In this document: positions 35,377-46,890 of the stretch, in pieces
Numbering within the stretch: the stretch's first letter is position 1
How the letters are laid out: the number at the start of each line of letters is the position of its first letter
DNA from: Bubalus kerabau
Taxonomy: Eukaryota > Chordata > Mammalia > Artiodactyla > Bovidae
Assembly: GCF_029407905.1 (NCBI RefSeq)
Contig: NC_073645.1
Span: 48,175,501 to 48,239,500 of the forward strand
Direction of reading: 5' to 3'
Length of the DNA stretch: 64,000 nt
The notes under the pieces: generated by a model
What the model was told of the DNA's origin: nothing
What the model saw: only the letters and a program-made list of their open reading frames with translations
The model's database searches: none
Made by a program: the position numbers and the translations under genes

Positions 35377-35915
35377 ATGCAGCCATGAAATTAACAGATG
35401 CTTGCTCCTTGGAAGGAAAGCTATGGCAAACCTAGATAATGTATTAAAAAGCAGAGATATCACTTTGCCAACAAAGGTCCATATAGTCAAAGCTATGGTT
35501 TTTCCAGTAGTCTTGTGAGAGTTGGACCATAAAGAAGGCTGAGTGCCAAAGAATTGATGCTTTTGAATTGAGATGCTGGAGAAGACTCTTGAGAGTCTTT
35601 TGGACTGCAAGGAGATCAAACCAGTGAATCCTAAAGGAAATCAACCCTAAATATTCATCAGAAGGACTGATGCTGAAGCTGAAGCTCCAATACTTTGGCC
35701 ACCTAATATGAAGAGCCGACTCATTGGAAAAGACCCTGATGCTAGGAAAGATTGAAAGTAAAAGGAGAGGGGCAGCAGAAGATGAGATGGTTAGATGGCA
35801 TCACCGACTCAATGGACATGAATCTGAGCAAACTCTGGGAGATAGTGGAGAAGCCTGGCATGCTGTAGTCCATGGGGTCACAAAGAGATGGACATGACTT
35901 AGTGGCTGAACAACA
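35377..35915 (+). mobile_element. BovB LINE 3' fragment
   Basis: From GCAGCCATGAAATTAACAGA through GCTTGCTCCTTGGAAGGAAA and AAGAAGGCTGAGTGCCAAAG to the tail ATGACTTAGTGGCTGAACAA. Confidence 0.92.
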
Positions 35916-36020
35916 AAAATGGCTCTTATGGCAAAGCTGGACTTTGCTAATTTATACAGAGAAATCTTTACAACTGAGTATTTCAAAAGCCGTCAGTTCT
36001 GTTTAAGTATAAAATACCAT

Positions 36021-36047
36021 GGGCTTCCCTGGTGGCTCAGATGGTAA
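36021..36047 (+). repeat. Bov-tA head fragment, 27 bp
   Basis: GGGCTTCCCTGGTGGCTCAG then ATGGTAA: only the first part of the tRNA-like head, with nothing of the body. The loss of the rest is unusual, since most truncated copies lose the 5' end. Confidence 0.75.
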
Positions 36048-37155
36048 GTGGAAAAGTCCTAAAGTAGTTCTTCCTTTCTCTGTGGCTTCCTTTTATCAGT
36101 TCTTCTAAACAATCAAAAATCAAATCATCAGTGATGCAGTCCCAGTCTGCTAGTTCCATCCTGACATCAGATTCTTTAAATTAATGGACTATTTACAGAC
36201 TAATGGAGGTCTAACTACCTATCCCACACCTACTTACTTACCTATTAATTAATTTTCTAACTTTCTATCTGATTTAATGTAAATTCTCATGTGAGTGATT
36301 ATGTACAAGTCAAATGTTCCAACTGTGACTTGAAAGAGTTAAAACAAATTCCTCAAAGTAGAACGCAGATGGTGAACTGGGAAAAAGAAAAATGTGTAGT
36401 CAAAGAAAAACTTTCCTGACAACATATTGATCAGGCCTTTTTGTGGATTCTGAGAAGCACAACCATCAGCCATGAAATGATCCCCCTGTGGGGCCCACGC
36501 CAGGAAACAAGGTCTTATTTTTCTCATACACTCTGCATGCAGACTGGACTTAAGAGTTCTCTATTCATGGCTCAAATTTAAAACTACATCACCCTCATGA
36601 AGACCTGTCGCCTCCAAAGGCTCTGCCCTTCGTAGGAGAAGCTGAATCAAACAGCGGCTTCTGCCAGGCATTTCTGTTCCTTGAACTGGAACTCAAAGCA
36701 TGCTTCCTGAGCCCGAGGCCTGAAGGGGCTGGGCCCTGCAGGTTTCCTTTCAACAGTAACACCCCCCTCCATTCCCTTCTCTAAAACACACTACCCTCAA
36801 CTATCCAGCAAGCTCACCTACCCACAGCTGGGCTGGGCTCTAGGAGGTAAACCGAAGCCAACCAAAAAAACCTGTCTAACGGTCATGGATTCCTTCTATT
36901 ATATTTGACTGGGGAAGCTTTGCAGGAGCTTACAGAAAAACCCCCTGGTTAATATAAAAATAGTGCACAGCATTTTTTTACTTTGGCTGGCCAAAAATTA
37001 ATTCTGTTATTCTACTAACACTTTGCAGGTTATTGCAGTCAGTAGTTACACACAACGCACCTGTGAAGTCTTCTCTAGTAATGCGAGCTTTGTTTTCACT
37101 TTCTGTATCAGAATCAATCACTAAGGGTTTTTTTTGTCTTTTTGTTAAGGTCTAA
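36048..37155. other. C10orf90 5'-side intron, unassigned
   Basis: AT-rich unique sequence. No gene or repeat recognised. Confidence 0.35.
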
Positions 37156-37165
37156 TATTCACACC

Positions 37166-37675
37166 TAGACAGCATATTCAAAAGCAGAGACATTATTTTG
37201 CCAACAAAGGTCCATCTAGTCAAGGCTATGGTTTTTCCTGTGGTCATGTATGGATGTGAGAGTTGGACTGTGAAGAAGGCTAAGCGCCGAAGAATTGATG
37301 CTTTTGAACTGTGGTGTTGGAGAAGACTCTTGAGAGTCCCTTGGACTGCAAGGAGATCCAACCAGTCCATTCTGAAGGAGATCAGCCCTGGGATTTCTTT
37401 GGAGGGAATGATGCTAAAGCTGAAACTCCAGTACTTTGGCCACCTCATATGAAGAGGTGACTCATTGGAAAAGACTCTGATGCTGGGAGGAATTGGGAGC
37501 AGGAGGAGAAGGGGATGACAGAGGATGAGATGGCTGGATGGCATCACCGACTTGATGGATGTGAATCTGAGTGAACTCCAGGAGTTAGTGATGGACAGGG
37601 AGGCCTGGCGTGCTGCGATTCATGGGGTCGCGAAGAGTCGGACACGACTGAGCGACTGAACTGAACTGAACTGAG
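37166..37675 (+). mobile_element. BovB insertion with perfect 10-bp TSD
   Basis: A 510-bp 5'-truncated BovB ending in CTGAA repeats, flanked by TATTCACACC at 37156-37165 and 37676-37685. Its frame keeps the RTE C-terminal motif FELWCWRRLLRVPWTARRSN, so it is a fairly young copy. Confidence 0.95.
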
Positions 37676-38145
37676 TATTCACACCATCTGCATCGGAATT
37701 ATATTCTCAAGAACTAGCATCTTCTGAGACATTAAGGTATATGTCACTCAGACATCAGAGAAAGTATCTGCAAAAAACTCCCTGAAAATATTCTTCTTCA
37801 CTCACAATTTTGTGATGTGTCACTTTTGAAAATTCTGTAGTAATAAACTTGTGTTTATAATATACACAAGGTTGGAACAAAGATCTAAGGGGACAAAATG
37901 TGAATGATAACAGCAACCATAAGTTGTATAAGGAGCTCTAAATTTTAAGCTCTAACGGTTTTGCACAGTGATGTTAATTGCATCACTCTCTAAAAACATA
38001 TTGATAAGTCCCCAGTCAATAACATTTGAGTAATAAAGATGTATTAATATGTATCCAGTCAATAATGTGTTAAACTCTTATCTTTAGATCAGTTAAGTCC
38101 TCCTTGGACCATTACACAGTGCTTACCAGGGTTCTGCTAAAGCTC

Positions 38146-38151
38146 TTTATT
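38146..38151 (-). terminator. AATAAA poly(A) signal downstream of the 37-residue ORF
   Basis: Canonical hexamer on the minus strand, followed by GAGCTTTAGCAGAACCC and then a G/T-containing stretch. The spacing would suit a short 3'UTR. Confidence 0.35.
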
Positions 38152-38213
38152 TGTTGTGAAATGTATTATTATTTATAATTAAAGATATCAGAGCACCCAT
38201 GAAACCTCACAGA

Positions 38214-38327
38214 TTAAGCAGAAACTTTCTTGGGCTTCAGCGTTTCTACCTGAGCTTCTTCTGGATCATACTTGTTCAGACAGAACCACCTGCCTAAATT
38301 TCGAGCTGCCCGATTCACCGCTTTCAT
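38214..38327 (-). CDS. Unrecognised 37-residue ORF with terminal-exon features
   Basis: ATG at 38327-38325 opens MKAVNRAARNLGRWFCLNKY, continues DPEEAQVETLKPKKVSA, and stops TAA at 38216-38214. A canonical AATAAA (38151-38146) follows 63 bases later. The ORF is basic, with a codon mix that looks coding, and an in-frame stop sits directly before the ATG. Upstream, CTTGCTATTCAG (about 38390) or TTGTAG could act as a splice acceptor. Possibilities are an alternative last exon of C10orf90 (same strand, inside its intron), an undescribed microprotein, or a decayed retrocopy. No poly(A) tract follows, which argues mildly against a retrocopy. I do not recognise the protein. Confidence 0.3.
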   Translation of the reverse strand: MKAVNRAARNLGRWFCLNKYDPEEAQVETLKPKKVSA

Positions 38328-40073
38328 CTACAATGTTCCCACCTGCGTAGGTATCCACAGACAGTATATTTTCAATATGGAAAATCTGAATAGCAAGCAC
38401 AAAGCCAGCTTTTTTAAGGCAAATATGTTACAGCATCTATTAGGAAAAAGCTTTCAGGAGAAGAGAGTTCAGCAGACTTGCTGGGCCACCACTTCCCTGA
38501 GACTTGATGGGATGTGATTCTGGGGAAGAAGAGCCTTTACAAACAAGGGGCTGGCCACAGTCGGGGTGTCAGGCAGGGCTGGCAGACAGCAGGACGCTCA
38601 GGGGAGTGGGTTGTGCCAGATTTCGTTCCTGACTTACCGTGTCCACCTGCAGACCTCAGGGCTGGATGCCAGCAGGGCACCTCTCTGTGCTGAAACAAGG
38701 GTCCCGAGCTGCCCCAGCTTTAGGGCAGGAGGCGGGTGGGGAGGACAGTGGGGACCTTGCCAACACAGCATCAAGAAGATACTTGAATCTGGGCCAGGCA
38801 AGCGTACCACTGGGGCACGCAATCCTTAGTACAAAAAGCGGAAAAGCTGCCTGAGCCTCAAGATGCTTGGCCTCCACCGGCCGGCAAGTGCCATAATGAA
38901 CCAATTTGATAGAAGAAGATATTTCACTTCTTTCCAAGTATTAAGGTGATACATAATCTTTCGTGTTCTCAGATGAGCCCCTGTTGAGCCATAGCTCCCT
39001 GGTTGGCACACAATTCTAATCACTGTGGCCCTTTGGCTCACAGTAGGAAATGAGCCAGGGGAGGATGTTTGCTAAGGGGTGGCAGGGCACAGTGAGGTTG
39101 GGAGCAGGGGAAGACCAGCACTGCCGCCAGACTCCATCAATGGAATCGCAAGGGACGAGCGAAAAAACCATAAACATCACACACAGGCTCAGAGAGCATC
39201 GCTGTTGGAACCTTGACAGCCCAAGGCAGGGAAACGCATCTAGAGAACACATATCAGAATAATCTATTTCCAGACAGATAAATTCCGGTGTCAAAGCTGA
39301 AGCAAATCTCTAGAAAGTTCTTCTGTAAGGTTTGAGTCTCAGTTCTGTGCACTTTCCAGCCTCTGAAACCAGACCGAAGCTGGCCAATTAACCAAAGAGA
39401 CATTTCTAAATGAAACAGGCTTCCTTGAAGCCACAGCCACATTTTCTTCCACATTTTACTGTTTCGGGAGGTGATATTTTCTCCCCTCAAACGTTAGACC
39501 ATCATACAACAGACTCTCTTAGAAATACAGTAACAAGCTTATGTTGATATTTCTGGGTCATCAAAATGAATACCAGCTTCTAAACTCACCTACAGGGGGG
39601 TCTTAGGCTCTCCTAAAAATCTGATGCTATCTGCCACTACCCTGAGTCGCCCCAGACTGCTCTCCACCCATTACTACCTTTTTAAAGCTCATGTGTCCAC
39701 ATTTTATCCTTAGTTGACCTGTCTGACCTTCCTGCCTCACCTGTGGGCCGACCTGCAGCAAACTCCATCCCTGTGTATCACAGGAAATCAAAGAAGTGAG
39801 CTGTGTAGGACTGTGCAGCCATCAAATGGAAGACTACGCTGGATGGTTCCAGGGGGTGAATTGCAGACCCTTCTCACTTTGAGCAGGATTTTGCTGTCCC
39901 TCACCCCAGGTGGGGTGACAATGAGGATGACGAGGTAAGAGGAATAATCAAAAAGATGTATTTCTAATTCAATTCTTCCTTCTGTATATTTTGTCTGGGA
40001 TTTGTCTTTAAAGTCACACCTCATCCATTTTGTTATCCAGAATATTGTGCTTAATTCTTCTCTTTGTCAGTTT
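38328..40073. other. C10orf90 5'-side intron, unassigned
   Basis: Unique sequence. Overlapping open frames of 60-95 codons on both strands, no recognisable protein. Confidence 0.35.
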
Positions 40074-40137
40074 TCAAAATAAGGAATTGTACCTTGGGCA
40101 ATGAAAGGTCATTGTACCTTTCATTCAAAATAAGGAA
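40074..40137. repeat. Direct repeat enclosing a perfect inverted repeat
   Basis: TCAAAATAAGGAA occurs at 40074-40086 and 40125-40137. Between them AATGAAAGGT (40100-40109) and ACCTTTCATT (40116-40125) form a 10-bp perfect stem with a 6-base loop. It abuts a 5'-damaged SINE. Confidence 0.8.
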
Positions 40138-40322
40138 CCTGTCTGCCAGTGCAGGAGACGTATGAGATGCAGGTTTGATCCCTGGGTTGGGAAGATCCCC
40201 TGGAGAATGAAACGGCAACCCGCTCCAGTATTCTTGCCTGGAGAACTCCATGGACAGAGGAAGCCGGTGGGCTACAGTCCATGGGGTCGCGTGGAGTCGG
40301 ACACGACTGCAGCCACTTAGCA
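40138..40322 (+). mobile_element. Bov-tA SINE, 5' end damaged
   Basis: The body GCAGGTTTGATCCCTGGGTT ... GAGTCGGACACGACTGCAGC is intact. The tRNA-like head is truncated and rearranged at the adjoining inverted repeat. Confidence 0.88.
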
Positions 40323-41500
40323 CAGCACATTCCAGCACCGGGACACAGGAGGCTGCCGCTCAGGGGACGGCCAGGCACTCTCAGCTCAAACCATGCCAAT
40401 ATGTGGATGCGGAGATCGCTGAAGAGGAAGAGGCAGTAACCCTGGGTGCTCAGAACAGACCCAATTTCTCCAGCAGGTATGGTTGGCCTGATATTTCCCC
40501 CATTCAACAGGACAGAAATCCTCAAACCATCTGCAATTACAGTACACAGAAGACGAAATAAAAGAGCTTGTTCGTGACCCACAGAGAAACTAGCAAGAGA
40601 GCCAGCCAAGAAAAGCTTTTACGATGGACCAAGCTGGTGGGTATGTTCTCTGCTTTTTAACCGACCAAGGCTTCACCTTCTGGCAGCCGTTGAAAAGTTG
40701 ATTTCCTCATGTGGAAAGGGGTGTCCATGTGGTACCCTGTCTCCGGCCCGATCCAGACTTCTGTTTAAAATCAGCCGGTAACCTGTAATTATTTCAGCAC
40801 ATTTCTGTTAAATTTCTATGCAGAGATGCTGCAACCCAGGCGGGGAGTCAGAGAGAGGGGAAAGGGGGTGGGGTGGGGGAAGGAACAAATGGAATAAACA
40901 GCTCCTGGCGGAGAGGAGAGGAGAGGGTCAGGAGGGGAAGCTGTGCTCGGACCTGCAAGTCCCAAAGCCCAGCCACACGGCAGGGGCAGAGCTGGAGCTG
41001 GCGCCTCTGGGAAGAGGAAAGAGAAGAAATCAGGGGGACAGACAGCCACCTGAAGGTCAGACGGCAAGGATGGAGGGGCGACCAAAGGCAGCTGGGCCAG
41101 TGGAAACGCCCGAGCGGGTCCTTTCTTTGTCAGGAAACAAGGCTTCCTGTCCATGCCAGCCCTTCCTAGACAGTAAACAGGTTTCTCCTACTGTAAGCAT
41201 AAACATTTCTCTCTAAAGAAGGAGACAAACTGGGGAGGGGTGACGACCAAGAAATTAAGCCGACTTGGGCAAAGCGATTCCAGCAGCTACAGCCCTCTGA
41301 AAGGAGCCTCCCTTTTCGGGGCCCAGAGCAGATTAGGGGTGCTGAGCAATGTTAAGATGTCAATATGGTGTTAAGACAAAAATAGTCAAGTCCTGGGAGT
41401 GGAAGAACTCTGGATTCAGAGGGAAAAGGGGAAGGGGCACTATGGTTATTTTTATTGTTCTAGGGTCAAGTTTCAAGAAACCATGTGGGCTACAGCCCCG
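40323..41500. other. C10orf90 5'-side intron, unassigned
   Basis: Unique sequence, purine-rich at 40850-41120. The 132-codon plus frame (40818-41216) reflects the purine bias. Confidence 0.35.
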
Positions 41501-41696
41501 GTGAAAAACAGTATGGCAGTTTCTTAAAAAACTAAAAATAGAGTTACCATATGATCCTGCAATCCCACTCCTGGGCGTATATCCAGACAAAGCTATACTT
41601 CAAAAAGATACATCCACCTCCTATATCCATAGCAGCTCTATTTACAATAGCCAAGACATAGAAGCGACCTCAGTGTCCACTGACAGATAAATGGGT

Positions 41697-41732
<36 letters not shown>

Positions 41733-42170
41733 GGCATACTACTCAGTCATAAAAAAAGAATAATACCATTTGCAGCAACATGGATGGACCTGTAGATTAT
41801 CATAGTGAGTAAATCAGACGAAGACAAACAGCATATGATGCTGCTTACATGTGGAGTCTAAAAATAAGATACAAGTGAGCTTACTTACATAACAGAAAGC
41901 AACCTACTGATGGTGGAAATAAATTTATGGTTACCAAAGGGGAAAGGGGGAGAGGTATAAATTAGGAGTTTGAGATTAACCAATATATACTACTATTTAT
42001 AAAATACATAACTAAAAAGGACCTATTATAGCACAGGGACCACTACTCAATATTTTGTGAAAACCTACAAGGGAAAATAATCTGAAAAAGAATTATATAT
42101 GCAACCACTGTGCCGTACACCCGAAACTAACACAACATTATAAATTAATTATACTTGAATTTAAAAAAAG
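41501..42170 (+). mobile_element. L1 3' end with (CA)n
   Basis: ACAGTATGGCAGTTTCTTAA, CTATTTACAATAGCCAAGAC, CAGCAACATGGATGGACCTG, then the 3'UTR AACACAACATTATAAATTAA. A (CA)n tract (41699-41730) interrupts it. 5'-truncated and not coding. Confidence 0.92.
41699..41730. repeat. (CA)n microsatellite in an L1 copy
   Basis: About 16 CA units. Probably polymorphic. Confidence 0.95.
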
Positions 42171-42745
42171 ATGGCATGTGTGGAGTCTGCACCCAGCGCT
42201 CATATAAAGGCCATGCATGCATTTACTGCAAAGAGCAGTGCAGATTATTCTGTCCCAAAGACAGTGTCTAGAACGGTCACTGGGTTGCTGGATAGAGCTG
42301 TTTTTCCAATTATGTCATAATCCTTGAGTCTTAAGACTACTGAACAAAAATCTAAACACATATACATATTTGGAAGTCAAAAATATACACCTACATACAC
42401 ACACATACATACATATGCACACGTGAACACACACACACACACCTGCCTGTTGTCTAATAAAAGGATTACCTGAACTCTCTTGCAGGTGATAAGAGGGACA
42501 TTCCACTCACTGATTAGATCACACCTTCCTACCTGACACTGAGGAAGGAGTCCCAGATGATCAACAGTCCCATAATTCTTTATCCCAAAGCATGAATTAG
42601 ATTCTCAAAGCACAGGAAAAGAGCATTTTAACCTTTTATCAAAATTTGTGGTTAAAGTTTCCAGAGGCGACTATTTGAAGAGATGATTTTTTTTTTCAGT
42701 AAGGGATATTTACTTTTTAAAAAAATTCTAAATTATAAAAGCCAT

Positions 42746-43460
42746 CAGTTCAGTTCAGTTCAGTTCAGTCAGTCATGTCCGACTCTTTGCAACTCCATGA
42801 ATCATAGCACGCCAGGCCTCCCTGTCCATCACCAACTCCCAGAGTTCACTCAGATTCACATCCATTGAGTCAGTGATGCCATCCAGCCATCTCATCCTCT
42901 GTCGTCCCCTTCTCCTCCTGCCTCCAATCCCTCCCAGCATCAGAGTCTTTTCCAATGAGTCAACTCTTCGCATGAGGTGGCCAAAGTACTGGAGTTTCAG
43001 CTCTAGCATCTTTCCTTCCAAAGAAATCCAGGGCTGATCTCCTTTAGAATGGACTGGTTGGATCTCCTTGCAGTCCAAGGGACTCTCAAGAGTCTTCTCC
43101 AACACCACAGTTCAAAAGCATCAATTCTTCGGCGCTCAGCCTTCTTCACAGTCCAACTCTCACATTCATACATGACCACTGGAAAAAGCATAGTCTTGAC
43201 TAGACGGACCTTAGTTGGCAAAGTAATGTCTCTGCTTTTCAATATGCTATCTAGGTTGGTCATAACTTTCCTTCCAAGGAGTAAGCATCTTTTGATTTCA
43301 TGGCTGCAGTCACCATCTGCAGTGATTTTGGAGCCCCCCAAAATAAAGTCTGACACTGTTTCCACTGTTTCCCCATCTATTTCCCATGAAGTGATGGGAC
43401 CAGATGCCATGATCTTCGTTTTCTGAATGTTGAGTTTTAAGCCAACATGTGAATGCTAAC
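42746..43460 (-). mobile_element. BovB insertion (antisense), perfect 11-bp TSD
   Basis: A 715-bp insert with flanks ATAAAAGCCAT at 42735-42745 and 43461-43471. The plus strand starts with tandem TTCAG (complement of the CTGAA tail). Two overlapping minus-strand open frames keep much of the RTE C-terminal sequence, so this is one of the youngest BovB copies here. Confidence 0.96.
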
Positions 43461-43489
43461 ATAAAAGCCATAATCACTGTCAAATTTGA

Positions 43490-43815
43490 AATACTGAAAA
43501 GAACAGTCTTTTGGACTCTGTGGGAGAAGGCAAGGGTGGGATGATTTGAGAGGGTAGCATTGAAACATGTATATTATCATATGTGAAGCAGATCGCTAGT
43601 CCAGATTTGATGCATGAGACAGGGTGCTCAGGGCTGGTGCACTGGGATGACCCTGAGGGATGGGATGCGAAGGGAGGTGGAAGGGGGGTTCAAGATGGGG
43701 AACAAATGTGTGCCCATGGCTGATTCATGTCAATGTTTGGCAAAAAACACTACAATATTGTAAAGTAATTAGCCTCCTATTAAAATAAATTAATTTTGTA
43801 AAAAAAGAAAAAGTA
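43490..43815 (+). mobile_element. Bovid L1 (L1_BT-like) 3' end
   Basis: GAACAGTCTTTTGGACTCTG, GGGTGGGATGATTTGAGAGG, GCTGGTGCACTGGGATGACC, then ACAATATTGTAAAGTAATTA and an A-rich tail. This 3'UTR belongs to the young ruminant L1 lineage. Confidence 0.85.
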
Positions 43816-44429
43816 GAAATCATTGACAATCTGTCACTCACAAAAATCTTCACAGTGGTTTTCTCAGGGAGGTGTAGCACATTTCTAGTCAAATAACACA
43901 CTTTTTCCCTGCCATCTCCATTTTGGACATAGCTTATAACTAGACAGGATCACCCTCTGCCACACCAGTGGAGCGTAAAAGCAGGGGCTCACTAACACCG
44001 TCGTTTGGGAGGAGGTATTGCCATGGATGGCCACCTTTCCATTTTGCTTGATAATTCTGGCAGCTTTCCTCTCTCCTCCTCCCCTTGCTTTGCTTGGGAG
44101 CTCTGAGCATTACCAAGCAGGTAACACTAGACACTAGAAACTGATTTAAAACTCAGACTGCACTTCGTGGTGTTAATGGAAGCAGGAGAGAAGAATCTTG
44201 GTTAAGGCTCCTGCAGAGGAAAGTGCCCGCTCAGAGCCAGCTGTGTGTGTGGTGAGGGGGAGGAACTTCCAGGTCAGACTTTCACACCACTACCTGCTCT
44301 TTCAAAGAAATTGCTTGACCTCCTTATCTTCAACAACTATCCACAGACTACCTACTATGTAGCAGGTACTGATGTAGACAGAGCACCTAGAAAGCAGCAG
44401 TGAAAATAGCAAAATTCTGGTCTCATCAA

Positions 44430-45065
44430 GAACAGCTCACTCCAGCCCCTCCTACAACCATCACTTCCACTCCAACTTCCTCCGAACCAATGACATCACC
44501 TCCACTCCTATAACCAATGACATTGCCTCCAATCCAGCCCTTCCTAAAACCAATGACATCACCTCCACTCCTATAACCAAGGACATCACCTCCCCTCTAG
44601 CCCTTCCTACAATAAATGACCATCACATCCACTCCTATAACCAAGGACATCACCTCCCCTCCAGCCTCTCTTACAACCAATGAGATCACCTCCACCCCTA
44701 TAACCAAGGACATCAACTCCCCTCTAGCCCTTCCTACAACCAATGACAACATGTCCACTCCTATAACCAATGACATTGCCTCCACTCCTATAACCAATGA
44801 CATCACCTCCACTCCTACAGCCAATGACCACTACCTCCCTGTAGTCCACCATTCCTATAACCCATGAGCATCACCTCCACTCCAGCCCTTCCTACAACAA
44901 ATGACCATCACCTCCACTCCTATAACCAATGACATCACCTCCACTCCAGCCCTTCCTACAACAAATGACCACCATCACATCCACTCCTATAACCAATGAC
45001 ATCACCTCCAGCCCTTCCTACACCCAATGACATCACCTCCACTCCAGTCCCCACTCCTACACCAC
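44430..45065. repeat. Degenerate 27/36-bp tandem array rich in CCAAT
   Basis: Units of the type CCAATGACATCACCTCCACT then CCTATAA (27 bp) alternate with 36-bp units carrying CCAGCCCTTCCTACAA. Roughly eleven CCAATGA motifs are present. The plus strand is almost free of G. An open frame of 9-residue repeats results from the 27-bp period and is not a gene. Confidence 0.9.
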
Positions 45066-45739
45066 ATCCCATACCTGAAACGTCCCCATACCCAAAGCTT
45101 CCTCTCCTCTGAACCAGTAAATTAAAACCTCCCACTCTCTGACGACATCCAACAGCTCTTTCAATTCACATTGCTCTATCCATGTCTTGAACATTATCAC
45201 TGATGACCTCAAGTTCCCACCATCTCTGGTAGACTCAGTTGGTTGCCTACTCAATATCCATTCTTATATTTTTTCTTACTTAGAGAATCGTCATTTTGTT
45301 CAAGGTGATAACAGGCCTAGCAAAAAACCGCATCTTGCTCTGATAGGCTACTGCTCTGGCCAGTGAGAGATAAGCAGAAGTCCTTTGGAAGAACTTCTGG
45401 GAGGGTCTCAAGAGGGGATGTTCACCTGGTATTCACTACGGATGTGGACGTGATGGCTGGAATCCTGGCAACTATTCTACAAGCATCATAATGAGGGTCA
45501 CACCTGAAGGACTGTGGAGCAGAAAGACAGACACTTGAGCTTCTGAGGACACTGTGGGCCTCCCATACCTGCCCCAGACTGCCCACTCCTGGATTTCTTT
45601 TACAACAAAAATAAACACTTCCATTCTCAAGCCAATGCTTTTTGGATGTGTTGGTACTCAAAACTAAACACAAGTCATAATTGATTGGACCCCACCTACT
45701 GAGGTAGGAATCTGGATCGGCCAAGTTAGTGGTAGCATG
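45066..45739. other. C10orf90 5'-side intron, unassigned
   Basis: Unique-looking sequence between the array and a MER5 remnant. Nothing assigned. Confidence 0.35.
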
Positions 45740-45905
45740 CTTCAGGATCACAGGGAGACCTTGTTGAAATCCATTATCTGGGGCAGCCCAGCTCCAGTGT
45801 TTCCAACTCAGTAGATACAAAGAGGAGCCCGGAAGTGTACATTTCTCCCAGGTGGTGGTACTGAGACTTCTATTCCAGGAACCACACTTTGAGAACTACT
45901 AAGCT
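45740..45905 (+). mobile_element. MER5-type hAT-Charlie remnant
   Basis: CAGGATCACAGGGAGACCTT, CAACTCAGTAGATACAAAGA and the end AACCACACTTTGAGAACTAC match the MER5 order. Confidence 0.65.
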
Positions 45906-46434
45906 AGGTTACAGTGCAATGAAAAGAACAAAAACAAATTTTTGTGACTCAGCACCTGGCTACTAAACTGTGAGCTGTGAAGGCCAGCACTGACCACACC
46001 TGGAGCCTTATACGGAGCAGAGCCTCAGCCCTCACCTCTGACCTACTGAGTCAGAAGCGGCCCTGGAAGCCCCTTCCCAGGCGGGCGCAGTACAAGGTGC
46101 ACGCCCAGAGCCAGCCCATGGGGCTTTGCTCTTCAAAGAACCCCTGGAGGCGCCACCTTGGCCTCTGCTTCCATGACCCCGGAGTTGAGGAGAAAGGGCG
46201 CAGAGAGTGTACTGGCCCATCAGGGCTCCCACTCCCAAGCCTTCCGATTGCTCAGTTGCAGTGACCACGGCAGGCTGTCAAAGTGGAGGGATGAACAGTC
46301 CCGCCATGTGCCTACAAGGAAAGCAAGAATGTGGAACAACAGCGGTAAAGACTCCCAGACCAGCCTTCTGGTTTCCCAGCCTCTCTTATCCCTTCAGCTG
46401 CTCTCAGACCAGGGACTGAGGACATTCAAAAAGG

Positions 46435-46890
46435 TACAAGTACAAAGGGAGAGATAAATTAGGTGTTTGGAATGAACAGATACACACTACTGAAAACCTA
46501 CTGTATAACACAGGGAACTATACTCAGTATCTTATAAAGGGGCTTCCCCAGTGGCTCACTGGCTGAAGAATCCACCTGCAATGCAGAAGACGCTGGAGAC
46601 ACAGGTTCGATCCCTGAGTGGGGAAGATGCCCTGGAGGAGGGTATGGCAACCCATTCCAGTATTCTCGCCTGGAGAATCCCCATGGGCTGATGAGCTCGG
46701 TGGGCTAAAGTCCATAGGGTCACAAAGAGTCAGACATGACTGAAGTGACTTAGCATGCATGCATGCATACATACATAACTGAAAAGTGCATGCATATATA
46801 TACATATGCACCAACATATAAAACTGAATCACTTTACTGTATACTTGAAACTACCACAACATTGAAAATTAATTACACTTCAATTTTAAA
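46435..46890 (+). mobile_element. L1 3'UTR split by a SINE
   Basis: The left half (46435-46537) has GAAAACCTACTGTATAACAC and AGGGAACTATACTCAGTATC. The right half (46775-46890) has AAACTGAATCACTTTACTGT and ACCACAACATTGAAAATTAA. A Bov-tA separates them. Confidence 0.88.
46538..46762 (+). mobile_element. Bov-tA SINE inserted in L1
   Basis: Head GGGGCTTCCCCAGTGGCTCA, B box AGGTTCGATCCCTGAG, tail CTGAAGTGACTTAGCATGCA then (GCAT)n. It lies within the L1 3'UTR. Confidence 0.93.

Noticed and set aside
43003..43410. BovB open frames as host genes
   Set aside because: They match the end of the RTE polyprotein seen repeatedly in this window, with TSD-flanked borders.
44597..44867. Frames with 9-residue repeats (EVMSLVIGV type)
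   Set aside because: They arise from the 27-bp tandem array; no start context, splice sites or homology.
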